A stretch of 64,000 nucleotides of DNA. It comes from Ophiura sarsii. Taxonomy: Eukaryota > Echinodermata > Ophiuroidea > Amphilepidida > Ophiuridae. The DNA is taken from contig CM069447.1 in NCBI GenBank assembly GCA_035610835.1, forward strand, positions 63,955,060 to 64,019,059, written 5' to 3'. This document shows, one piece after another, positions 44,527 through 57,200 of this stretch (position 1 is its first letter; the number at the start of each line of letters is the position of its first letter). The position numbers and the translations under genes are program-made. The notes under the pieces were generated by a model. It saw only the letters and a list, made by a program, of their open reading frames with translations, was not told the origin of the DNA and made no database searches.

Positions 44527-47500
44527 TTACTGCCAATACGCCATGGGAAGAATGGTATTCTCCAGATTGACGACAGGATTAAAACATGCTAACGATATCG
44601 TCTCTGCCCGTCTCACCGGTTTCCGTGGTGATTTGACAGGACTGGCAGGTACTCTCAAGGATAAATCACTCCTAGGTTCCAAATCTTCTTCGTTTGTCTG
44701 TATAGCCACACTAACAAGATTCTTCTTTGGACTACCCCCTGGAGGACTGCTGTCTTTAGAACTGCTCTGCGATGCCCCCAAACCTTCATCTACAAACTCG
44801 TACACGTCTTCGTCTGCCGACGCTTCCTGGGACACGGTCAACGACACGGATCGCCTTGGTGACTTTGTCTTTTTCTTTCGACTCAGACGCTTCGTTTGGA
44901 GATTACCTTTCTTCTCCGGTTTCAAGATCTGGCTGGAGAAGTTTGGCCTATTATGCATTGATATTGACCGGATTTTTTTTCGAGCACCTTTTCCACCGGT
45001 GTAAAAAGTGAATATTGGAGCTGATCGGTTCAAGGTTGAAGCAGATAATGGTGTACTACTAGCAGACCGGTTCAAGGTAGATGAAAGGTCAAAATCTACA
45101 GATGTAGGGGAACCCAACTGCTGGTGGGATCCAGGAGATGTCACATTCATCATATCTATTGAGGTTGATCTCTTAAAAAGAGACTTTCTAGCGTCGGGCA
45201 AAGTGACAGGTGGTTTCTTTGAAGGTGGTGATAATGTGTACGCAAAACCTTCTTTTGACATGGACAAGTTGCTCCTACTTCTAGGTCTAGGAGAGCCTAT
45301 CTCACCGTTACTCAAAACAACATGTTTAACAGGTGACATACCAAGGACACCTCTGTCCGGACTGGAAAACTTTGGGAAATTGACCTCCGCATCGACATCA
45401 TGCACGTAGCTCTCCAGTATAATAGGTTTATCTTCTGTAGGCGTACCGGGTGGGAATGAGATGCATGGTATCCCTTCTTCATTCTCGTTTACACCATGAC
45501 GACGTATCGGTGTGCTTGTCACTATAGTCCGTGATTCACCGGGGGAAGACATACATATTAGATCGACACTGCCGATCCTCTTCTTCTTGGGACTAGGAAA
45601 TGGCGCTTTAAAAATACCTGATGTGGCAAATGTTCCTGAGGATTTAGTATAAGGCACTATGGTATTATCCGCTACTAGTGTATTGTCCTGAGAGGGCGCT
45701 GTCTTATATCGCGCAGACCTTCTGGGATGGGATGACACAGCTGCTGTAGAAGGCATCTCGGCAATACCATCCGCTATATTACCTTCACTTGACAACTTCT
45801 GCTCAGTTCTACAAGTCTTATCTACCGCCTGGTTCTCTTTCAAACTTCCGTCTGCACCTGTCTCAAAGTGACTCTTTGGTGTCAACGCCTGGAGCTCAGA
45901 CGTCCTTCGTTTTAGATCTTCCACAGCACTCTCAAAGCATTCATTGATGTTGACCTCCCAGTCGGATCCTTCCGACGGGAAGTTTTCCAAGGATTTAAAT
46001 ACCATGCTGATGTCCCCGATTTCCACTGAGCTGCTGCTTCCTGACGACACACTTTTCTGGTCGACATCGAGCTCTGACGTCGGTACACAGCATTGAACTG
46101 TGAGAGCTGCCTGTTCCAATCGTTCTTCCATACCAGCGTCGTCCATATCAATGGACAAATTGAACAAATTATTCCCAGTTGCTCTGATATCATCGCTAGG
46201 GAAACCCGCAAAGTTGGCCTCCCAAGTACTGCCCTCACTACGGAAGATAGAAGCAAGATTTGGTTCACTGCGAGGTTCTGGCTCCATTAATGCAGCAATG
46301 TGTGGTGGCACAGGTGTGGTTGATCTTCTGTTGGGCGATGGAAGTTGGGGATAATCCATCAATGTACCCAGTGTTTTCTTGGATGATCGTCTTTTTGATG
46401 AGGTAGTTTCCTTTGCAGCATTGATTACTTTATCTATATCTTCTACAAGAAGCCTACTACTAGCAATTACATTGTCTATATCTTGAGCAAGTTCAATGAC
46501 ATTGTCAGTTTGGTTGGACTGACTTACGCTTACATTGTCTTGTGCTAGTTCCCCACTGTTGCTAGTTCTGTTGGATCGCCTTACATTCAGTTTACTCACA
46601 ATAGCCTGCTTTCTTTCTAACCGTCTCTGTTTAGCAGAAACAGTTCTTTTACCTTTACCTTTGGACTGAGCAAGTAGCTTCTTGTTTGTTTTACCGCTTG
46701 CTGCTGGTGACAAACCAGACTTCTTATGAGTCTTAAAATCCACCATAGATTCTGGACTAACACTTCTATCAGGCAGCTGCGACGGCATCTCAGTGGTGCT
46801 TTCAAGCTTTTCTCGATGTCGTAACTTTCTCCTCGGTTCATCCTCTAAAACATCCTCCGACTTTCTCTTCTTCCTTGACCTTCCTTTTAACGGGATGCTA
46901 CCTTCAACATCTTTTGCCTCATTACCAGACCTCAATGGCCTCTGTGGCGAGCCAGCTTTACTCAAGTTCTCTTGCCCTACAGATTTTGTAGAGCCAGACC
47001 TTGGAGTTCTGAATTGTTTGGAATCATCGGCCCTGGTAAAATTTCCGCTTTTTCTTCCGGGCGTTCTAAATCTGCGCACTTCTGGTTCAAATACATCCTC
47101 ATCTTCATCATTATCCTCTAAGATATCTGAAGGAATGTGACTGTTTTTACACTTCTTGACATTCTCCGCAGATTCCACCAAAGCAGTCTCTTCCTCGGAT
47201 ACAAGACCTGGATTTTTTGCAACACTAAGTCTAGTCCTTGCATCAGGTGTCAACACAGGAGACAGAGACTGACGCGTTCTCAGTCTTTTACTTTTTGACG
47301 GGGACACCGCATTATCAACATCCATTGATGTAACCGCATCTGGTGTTTCTTTGGTACTAATCACAGGTATATCATCTGCAGACGGTTCTGTGATTTGCTT
47401 TCCCTGTGATGGTCTGCGAGGACTTCTAAATCTACCGCCAGTACTTGACTCCTTTCCAGCATCTAGCACTTCATCAACAGGTTTATCTGCAGCAGAAGTT

Positions 47501-48271
47501 TCCTTCGATTGCTTTCCCTGAGATTGCCTTTGAGGACTTTTCAATAATCTACTGACAGTGTTACTATCTGGTTCTTTATTACCAGTGGACTTATCAGCAG
47601 CCGCAGCAGGTTCACTTGATTGCTTTCCCAGAGTTTGCCTCCGAGGGCTTCTCAATGATTTACCCACAGTGTCCAAGTCTGTTACCACATGTAACTGTTG
47701 ACCAATAGGTGTATCACCAGCAGCGGAAGCATGTTTATTGGTTTGCTTTCCTTGTGATAGCTTACGAGGACTTCTCCCTTGCCTGGTAGCAGATTTGCCC
47801 TGTGCATTGTTATTTATTTGATACAGTGCTGATTCAACACTAGAACTTGGCGGTATAGGAGGCACTATACGACTATCGCCATGCTGTACAGAGCTTGCCA
47901 TAAAACTATCAGTCTCTTTGCCGGTGAGGTTAGTTGACGCTCTTCTATCACTGCGTATTCTATCGTGTGATTGTTGCGCGTCCGTAGCATCTGCTGGTGT
48001 AAGCCCTCCACCAGCTAGTAACCGTGGTGATACTCTTTGCCGTCTAGATAATTTGTTAGTTCTAGGCGAGTATACCGGGGTAGACACTTTAGTAGGGCTT
48101 CTCTTTGTTCGCTTATTTGGTGAGCTGACTGGTGTTTGAGGTAAGGCAAATGTTGGGGCCTTGCTAGTGGATGCCCCTGATGACTTAGGATCATAAGTTG
48201 CTGGCTGTGGTTTTGAAGATTTGTGATACGGTGATGAGATGAGAAGCACGGCATCCACTTCTTCGTTAAAT
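44527..48271 (-). CDS. DBF4: DBF4 terminal exon: 1,247-residue S/T-P-rich tail
   Basis: A single open exon of 3,745 bases follows acceptor AAATTTACAG; the first base completes ACA. It then reads FNEEVDAVLLISSPYHK and ends ...YWQ, TAA at 44527-44529. Counting from V5 as 1, four tandem units of about 38 residues carry SPR/QR-x-S/T-x-GKQ at 163, 204, 241 and 279 (genomic 47395-47772). An acidic patch (EDNDEDEDVFEPE) lies near 381-393, with basic NLS-like clusters near 461 (SRKKRKSED), 891 and 1125. Two SEGS-x-WE-x-N motifs lie at 673-680 and 762-769, a KEN box at 807-809, and many S/T-P sites throughout. No folded domain was recognised. The tail is probably disordered and a kinase target; CDK phosphorylation and APC/C turnover are inferred. 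Plus-strand ORFs inside it are shadows. Confidence 0.93.
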
Positions 48272-51200
48272 CTGTAAATTTAAAAAATGGAATTGTTAGA
48301 TTTAGGCCTGAATATTTGGAAATGTAAGATGAATGAAATGGAATTTTTAGACTCAGAAATTTACTAAATTTACCCCCACCCCCACCTCTGGCTGAAGGTG
48401 ATAGCGTGTCCCCAAAAACTAATTCAGTCAGTAGTCAAGCACGCAAAAAGGGGCTTGTTTTGTTTTCCCGCACACAGGAGCTCACAGACACTTTGTCACA
48501 TTTTTATTAAAAATAGGTGTTTTGTTTTTTTCGATTTTTACCATATTTCGTTATCCAATTAGGCCGTGTTTGGTATCATTTTGAAGGAGAGGGTCTATTT
48601 TAATAACATCTGAATTTAAATTTATAAAAATAATTTAGCATCAGAAAGTATTTTATAACTGAAAAAACTCCGAAATTATGTACTTTACGAAGCACTTATT
48701 TACCAATAAATTTTCATTGCAGATTGATAAAAAGTAGTGTAGCAGGCACTTAATAATATGAACATTATGAAAACCCATGTTTTTGTTCTAAAATGACCGT
48801 AAGTGAGTCAAGAACACGGAGTTTGTACAATTTTCACATTACCAGACCCCCCCTACTCTGCTTCCACTCTTGCACGCGCAGTCTACGTATGTGTCTCTGC
48901 GTGCACAAACACACGGCGTCCCCCATTTCCAACTGTGTACGTCTCACAGCGTTGGTATAACAGTCACGCCACTTAATTAGCATTTCAAAAGAGGCGCGTC
49001 TAGACAAACAAGTACATTGTATGCACCGTAGACTATTACAGACGAGACTGGGTCAATAAAGCTGATATATATAATATTGCAAGTAATATTCTTGGTGCGA
49101 TAGAGTCACTGCACATCTCCCATTTTTTGATAGTAGGAGGATATACCGTTGATCCTTACAATACAAGGCTATACTGTTTATTTTCTTCTATAAGTGGGTC
49201 AAGAACACGGACTTTGGTAAGCCTCTTTTCCAGAATGAACAGAAAACATGTACGGCTAAAATAGCATTTCAAAGCAGAAATGTGCCTGCGAACATGACTT
49301 TAGCATATCAAATAATTGAGTAATATTATATTATTCCCCCTTCGTGAAGATCCACTCAGTCACATGACGTTAAACTTGATTTAAATGTATATTTTGTTGG
49401 CATTGCATAAGGCTGACATTTGCCATATGAATTGCACGTGATTGACATCCTCTTTACCAGGGAAAACAAAATCGCGTCGTCAACAATAGACTCACTCAAC
49501 GTTGGCAGCTGACTGAATTCCAAAGACTGCAGAGCATACAATGCATTCTTCAAACCTCCCCACCCTCCCTGATGACCTTAATTGGTGAAAATGTAAGACC
49601 AATCGAATGGCAATTTTCTGAAATACAAAGCTTTCAATAGAGCGTGGTCGGAACCCATTTTTTTTCAATGTAACAATAAACCACCTATGCTCTCTGTGTA
49701 CAAGTTTACCCTGCATGGTGTTTACTCTCCGAAATAATTTATGTTTGGTAAAAAGGGTTTAATTACAGGTATTTTGGATCAATATTCAGCATTATAAATA
49801 CCCATTGCAGTCACCTTGTTATTAAAAATGTACACACAAAAAGGAGGAGCTGTAAGACCACCCTGATACCCTGCATATAATTCCTTTGATGATATGAATG
49901 ACTTAAGGGGGGACTTAAGGAAGTTTTTTGTTGAATTTTGTTAGAGAAAATCACAAAAAATCACTTTTTTGACCCAATTTTTTTGAACAAAGCTAACAAA
50001 CATAATTTTGAGTTAAAAATGCCCAAATCACTTGATGATGATGTTAAGACACTACTGGAGGGACGAATTTTTATTAATATAATCCAATATTTTTTGAAAT
50101 TTGGACAAAAAAGTGTATAAAAAAAATTAAAAATCCATTTTTTCACGAAATTTTCAAAAATATTAGATTAGGTTTAAAATTAAAAAAATCGTCCCTTCAT
50201 TAGTGTCTTAACATCATTATAAAGTGATTTGGCCATTTTTTACTCAAAATTATTTTTTGTTAGCTTTGTTCAAAAAAATTTGGGTCAAAAAAGTGAATTT
50301 TGTGATTTTCTCAAAAAATCTACTTTTTTGGTCAAAATTGACGCCAAATTTGGATTCTCTGATCCATTTCCTTTCCAAAAATGTATACTTTTATACACTT
50401 TTGAGTCATGGTTCAATAATTACAGCACTCACAAAATTCAAAAAATCAAATCAAAAACTTCCTTAAGTCCCCTCTTAAAGGTAGATGACCCGATTTTCAA
50501 CTGATGTTTTCTATTTTACATGAAAGGTCATCCTTAAAATTGTTGCATTCCAAAGTTTGAGTTGCATAACTCCAATGGTTCTATTTTTAGAAGGTCAAAA
50601 GACATGTGCCCATTGAGTAGTACACAGACTGGTTGGTGGTTAACCACCTTTGGCAGTAATTCACCACATTTTAGCATATAATTTCCAAATGAAACATTTC
50701 TGGCCCCTAATATTTTACAGACATAATGAGAAAAATATGGGGATTCTTCTGATACCAAAATATCTTGATGTGAAAAAAAATATCATAGCCCCAAAAAGTG
50801 ATCGGGTCATATACCTTTAATAGATGGTCTCCAATTCCTTTTTTTTTTTTGGAACTGTTACCCTGGGACAGAATGGCAGTGTCTCACAATAGGGGTAGCA
50901 CACTTAGCACATTTTAAGGAAAACCAGTACTCATTTTTACTGTGTATATTCTCTATGGGGTTTTACATAGAGCCACTGCAGGTAAGAAAATCTAAAAGGG
51001 TGCTGTTCAATGAAGTGTCACATGAAAGTCTTTGGTCAAAATTGTGTTTGTCAACATGCAATGGGAACTTGAATATTGTTCGAATTTTTCTGACAATGTT
51101 CAAAATTTGCATATCACTGGGGAGGCGGAGCTATAGACATTTAAATATTTCAAACCTTCAACTTTTATAAATGCTGTTCAAGAATACACTGTGAACACTA

Positions 51201-54200
51201 GAATTGAGAAAGCGCAAGTCAAGTACTCAATTTTTGCAATTTACCCTTTTAACAAATTTTGTTTCCTTTTCGAGATAATTCAAATATGCATATTTAATGA
51301 GCGAAATAAGCTCATTTGCATATTGCCAAATATGGTTAAAAGACAATTTTGAAGCATTTTCTTTATTTTTTTTAACAATCTCAAGTGATTAAATGCACAA
51401 ACAGGTCTTTTGAAAGTTATTTTGACTCAAGATTCTGAAAATGAGTCATAATTTACAGTAAATTGATTAATTTGTATCATTTCTATGAAGCCCATACATT
51501 AACTTGTACTTAGTCATTTTTCAGGCTTGCGGATAGGCGTTTTTGGCCAAATATGCCATTTTCGACAACACTTTTTACGAAAATTAGCCATTTCTAAGGA
51601 TTGCAATTTTCATTTCTTGTTTATATGTAATAGACTCTAAAAGAAAATCCAAAAAATATCTACTCATCTACTTTTTCTTTAATTTGATTTCAAAATGCCT
51701 TTTCATTTCAGATCAGGTTATAAAGCCTATTTTCTGACGATTTCCCATAGAAAATGACCAAGATTTGACAAACCCTATTTTTACGATAATTTCACTTTGC
51801 ATCGACCAATCTCGATCATTTAACCACCAATATTTTTCTCTTTACAAGATCAATCCAGTTAACTTAAAATGAATAAGCTTCTAAACAATTAAAAAAATAG
51901 TGTGCTAGCCCTACTCACAAGGTTATTTATTGATTTTGATACATTTCCTGATAGTAATTAAGTCATTGTAAAGACTAGAGTCAAAGGCAAACTTTGATGA
52001 AGCCAGTATGATGCACAAATGTAACGCATGGACGGTTCATGGGCAAAATTGAAGAAAAAACGGGTTCTGACCACGCTGTATGCAAAGCTTTGTATGATAA
52101 CTAACGGAAACTAATTTCCTGAAAATGCCCCGAAATTCCTGAAGAGTTACATCTCCGATAGATGCCCCTCCCCTAGCAATGGCTGCCAGTGAGGTGTAGG
52201 AACAGGGCAAGAAAAAAAGCAAATTTTTTGGGAACATAACTTTAAAAATATCCCTTCATTGAGAAAATTTCCCTTCAAATTCGTATGTATTTCTTTATTT
52301 TTAATTCCTAATTTCCTCATTTTTTTGGCCATGTGTAGGAACACATACAAACTGGATTTGTGTACTTACGTTTGAGCTTGTATACTGTCGGTTTCATGAT
52401 ACTTCATGACATCATCTAAAAACTTATCAATGTTTGGTCCTTGGGAAATCATTTTGTCTAGGTTGACATAATGATTCTGTTTTGTGACAAACTCCAAATG
52501 CTGGCTGCTTAATAAATGCTGCAAAACAATCAGAACACCATATAATGAATAACGGGTTATTGATCACCACTTTTTAGATTGGATTAAGAATAAACCAGTC
52601 ACCTACCGCTCTGCAATGACCAATGTTCTTCGTTACAACAACTATTGCGTCTGAAAAGATCCCCATCTCTAGCAAACTAAAAAATGTGGGTTTCCTAGCA
52701 TAAGAGGGTATCACCAGGGGAATGGGGAGCATATTTTGCCCCTTTTCAATCCCACAATGCAACAGAATAGGATAATCAATGGCTTTTTACCGATTCGCGA
52801 TAAACCTTATAGTCGGGCCAGTGTAAAAGGCTTATTAAGGCGAGGCGTCGAATCATATGCTCAATATGATTGTCACACTCGCAATCTGAACACCCAATGC
52901 ATTGAGAAAGTAACAGAACTATTTTGAGAAACCAAACTCGTTCCTCCATCAATTTCAAACTATATCTACGTTTGGAATACGCAATCATTTGAGCGTATGA
53001 AAGTCACCCACTCAATCGATTTATAAACTCGACTCGAGTGTCCCTATAATAAATTGGTCATTCTATTGACTGAGACACAAAGCCGCTGTTTGTCGCCGTG
53101 ACCCTTTTAAGTGCTTCAATCAATAATCGATACTGGCCCTGATAATTCCTTGCTGCGTCGAAAGTATAAATCAACTTTATTTTTACAACGATTAAAACAT
53201 TTATATTAATTGATATGGTTAAAAGTTTGTAGAAATATAATGTTAAGATTCATTAGGAAAAACTAATGTAATTAGATTCGTCAACGGACGAAAACAAGCG
53301 TAGATTAGTGAAATTACAGCAGCGGTTGTACACGTACATGTAGTGTTGCCAATCACACGGTTATGCCGCTAAATTGGGCTTCTTTTGACTTGTAGACCTT
53401 ACAAAATATTTTTAAAAACAAATTGTGAATAATTCCGATTGATAGCAATTTCAATGAATTTTAAATATAAAATGAACATATTAGCTAGTCCTACAAAAAC
53501 ACACACAACCAAAATATTCTGAGTTTCCGAATTTGGCATGTTTGAGTATTACCGTTGACCCTGCCAATATGTCGGTTGATAACATTTTCAACAACAACAT
53601 TCCAAAAACACAAATTCAATTTAAACCCAACTTAACGGTTTATTTTGTTATATTTATCACACACGAAAAAAGGGAAAACCAAATTGCCGTAGCACAAGTT
53701 CAAATAATACATAATAAAATAGCCATTATACATAGATCTTTTCTAAAAATCATAAACATCACAACAAATAACTATTTTAGACACATTTGCCAAAGTCAAT
53801 GATGTATTGTATTATTATAAGGAGGCTATTACAGTATACCACGCTACCCTACTCAATACATTGATATTGTCCCTACATTGTTGACAGTAATAACAATAGG
53901 AAAAAAGAAGAAGAAAAAGCATGCTAACATTAATTGAAAACTTGATCACGTTGCGAAGTTTCTAAACTCTTTCAGGCAATATGAAATAAATCATACTTCT
54001 CGATACCCACTCTCTTGGGTAAAGGTCCACTTTTTCCCGCAATATTATCTAAATGGCGTTCACAATACAAATCAATTTTGCCAATGACTAAATTTGCCAA
54101 ATAAATATTACCCCGGGAAATATTAATCCTGACCAAATATGTAGGGTTTTTTTTGTCTGTACCAAAGAATTATTTACCAATATTGGACTTGGAAATGTAT

Positions 54201-57200
54201 GTATCAACACGTTCACATATACATGTATGACAAATTCAACAAATGTACCAAATTACTATGACATATCACAGTTGAATCAATACAATTTAAATGCTACACA
54301 GAATAAAAAAAATAGTGATGACATTGAGATTAGTTTGCCTTTCATTATATTATATATCAACGATATCGTTTAACACTTTCCATGAGGCAGGCGTCTGCAG
54401 AAGACATTCACAAATTGCACAAAATGTTTCCAAAATGTCAAAAGTATTGAAGTTCATTACCGTATTTGGAATCACTATGTGAAATGTATTAAAACAAGTA
54501 CAAACATGCCGTGTATTATTTCAGTAATCCTTGAGATTGGCGTTGACAATTATTGGGAATGATTCTGAAAAATCTGTTTTGTAAATGGTAAAACAAATAG
54601 CCGCGTGGAAAGTGTTAACACATCTAGCAGGCGTCTGCAGACGACATTCCAAAATTGGACAATTGTAGGCATTTTACATTGCATAGAAACACCATGAGAA
54701 ACGCATTTACATGAGTACAAGCATGTCTAGTAATTGTTCAGCGATCCTTCAGATAGACCATGACAGTTGGAAAAGGTTTATAACAAAATGTTTTGTGTAG
54801 GCCTAGTAAAACCAATAGCCGCGTGGAATTTTTTTAATTATAGAATGCCAAATTATCTCCTGAAAATTATCCTAAAAGGTTTCTTCCTTGAAAACTAAAT
54901 TATAATAGGAATTGTGGAATGTATTGTTACAAATAAAATATCACAACACTTTTGATTAACTTAGAAAATGTGACAAATTCAATTAGCATGACATTTAAAA
55001 ACGTCACCATCCAATCTAAATCCATTAACATATGATCATCTTTTTCTCATATGAAAAAATACATCAAGTCAAGTTTGAATTCAAGTTACGTTCTAGCCTT
55101 AAGATTACTTTGAAGTTTAATATGAGGTAACATAGCTATAGCACTTCAGGGATGTCATTCATAGTGTTAAATTATAAAAGTAATTATATTTGTAGTCGTG
55201 TCAATCTCTCAAACATGCCCAAATTTAGACGATGATACTTATACAATTGTTTTTTTTGTTATTTAAAATTATAAATATGTTTTTAAGATGATCTAGAAAT
55301 GTGAAGACAACTGAATATATATTACGCATTCCGTAGCAAATTTTGTTGTACAACGTTTCACTACTATTTAAAAATGTTTGCCCGTTTTGAATGATGCGTT
55401 GAACGCGCTAATCGTGTCAGAATCTCAAAACATAGATTTTTGAATTCAAGTTACGTTCTAGCCTTAAGATTACTTTGAAGTTTAATATGAGGTAACATAT
55501 ATATAGCTAGCACTTCAGGGATGTCATTCATAATGTTACATTTTAAAAGTAATTATATTTGTAGTCGTGTCAATTTTGAAAATGTTTGCCCGTTTTGAAT
55601 GATGCGTTGAACGCGCTAAATCGTGTCAGAATCTTAAAACGTAATATTTGTAATTCAAGTTACATTTTAGCCTTCAAATACTTTGAAGTTTAATATGAGG
55701 TCAAACATAGTTCTTATAGTAACATTTTGAATTTAAGTTTGAATTTAAAGTAACTTAACACTTTCCACGCGGCAGGCGTCTGCAGACGACATTCCAAAAT
55801 GTCTTAGAATGTTTCAAAAATGTCAAAATGATTGATTTAATTACTATATTTGAAATGACCATGAGAAATGCATTGACATAATTACAAACATGCCTAGTAT
55901 TGGTTCAGTAATCCTTGAGATAGACTTTAGAAATTGGGAAAAGTTTGTGAAAAATCTGTTTTTTATATGGTAGAACTAATAGCCGCGTGGATGGAAAGTG
56001 TTAACACTTTCCACGCGGCAATTAGTTTTACCATAATACAGGATTACTGAACCAATACTAGGCATGTTGTACTTATGACAATGCATTTCTCATGGGGAAT
56101 CCAAATATAATAATGAAATTATATAAATTCAACATTTTTGAAACAATTTTTGAAATTTTGTAATGACATCTGCAGACGACTGCCGCGTGGAAAGGGTTCA
56201 TACACTAACACTACAGTAATAGTTAACACTTTCTACGCGGCTATGATACTAGTATTAGTTTTACCATAATACAAAGTAGATTTTCAGAAACCTTTTCCAA
56301 TTTTCAAAATGTATCACAAGGATTACTCGGGGGATTACTGAACCAATACTAGGCATGTTGTACTTATATGACAATGCATTTCTCATGAGGATTCCAAATA
56401 TGATAATGACATTATATAAATTCGACATTTTTGAAACAATTTGTGAAATTTTGTATGACCTGCAGACGACTGCCGCGTGGAAAGTGTTCATACACTACAC
56501 TACAGTAATAGTTAACACTTTCCACGCGGCTATTAGGTTTACCATAATACAAAATAGATTTTCAGAAACCTTTTCCAATTTCCAAGGATTACTGAACCAC
56601 TACTACTAGGCATGTTGTACTTATGACAATGCATTTCTCATGGGGATTCCAAATAATATGATAATGAAATTATATAAATTCAACATTTTTTTGAAACAAT
56701 TTGTGACATTTTGTAATGACATCTGCAGACGACTACCGCGTGGAAAGTGTTAATACACTACACTACAGTAATGATAATGATCTATATCAATTATTATATT
56801 GAACCATATTTCATATGCATTGGAACACCGTAATGTTATGTTTTATTTTGTTGGTATAATAAATGCTCATTACGTGAGCGCTAAATGTATGTCTAAAAAT
56901 CCAAAACATTATTATATGGTAAACGTATATCAATCTTCAGGGCCAAAGGGATACCTTTCATAGATTTTTGTTTTTAAATTAAGGTTTTATCTAAATATAA
57001 GTAATTATTTATGTAAATAAATTATACTGTTATAAGTTTAGGCCTCTAAGTTAACAACGGCTGTGATATGTTTACAATATATTTGTAAATTGCAATATGT
57101 TTTTATTAAAATGTCCGAATTTTAAAGACAACTAATTATATTACGCCTCAGTCACACTTTAAAAAACCTTTATATTTTGCACGACTTTACATTTAGAACC

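Larger units (their letters stand above)
48272..52369. other. DBF4: Last DBF4 intron
   Basis: A 4.1-kb intron with GTAAGT donor and AAATTTACAG acceptor. It contains two TTAA elements (49903-50820). The remaining sequence is AT-rich with no conserved frame seen. Confidence 0.8.

Noticed and set aside
44543..48254. Plus-strand and other-frame ORFs of 65-153 codons across 44.5-48.3 kb
   Set aside because: They are shadows of the DBF4 terminal exon, whose frame alone is open for 1,247 codons and joins upstream exons in phase.
44527..48271. Identity of the large exon as a Treslin/TICRR or NPAT tail
   Set aside because: Considered because of the S/T-P richness, but the directly preceding exons encode the DBF4 finger and motif M in matching phase.
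54370..56753. CRISPR-like array of repeats and spacers
   Set aside because: Units are 240-290-base MITEs with TTAA ends in a eukaryotic intron, not short repeats with unique spacers.
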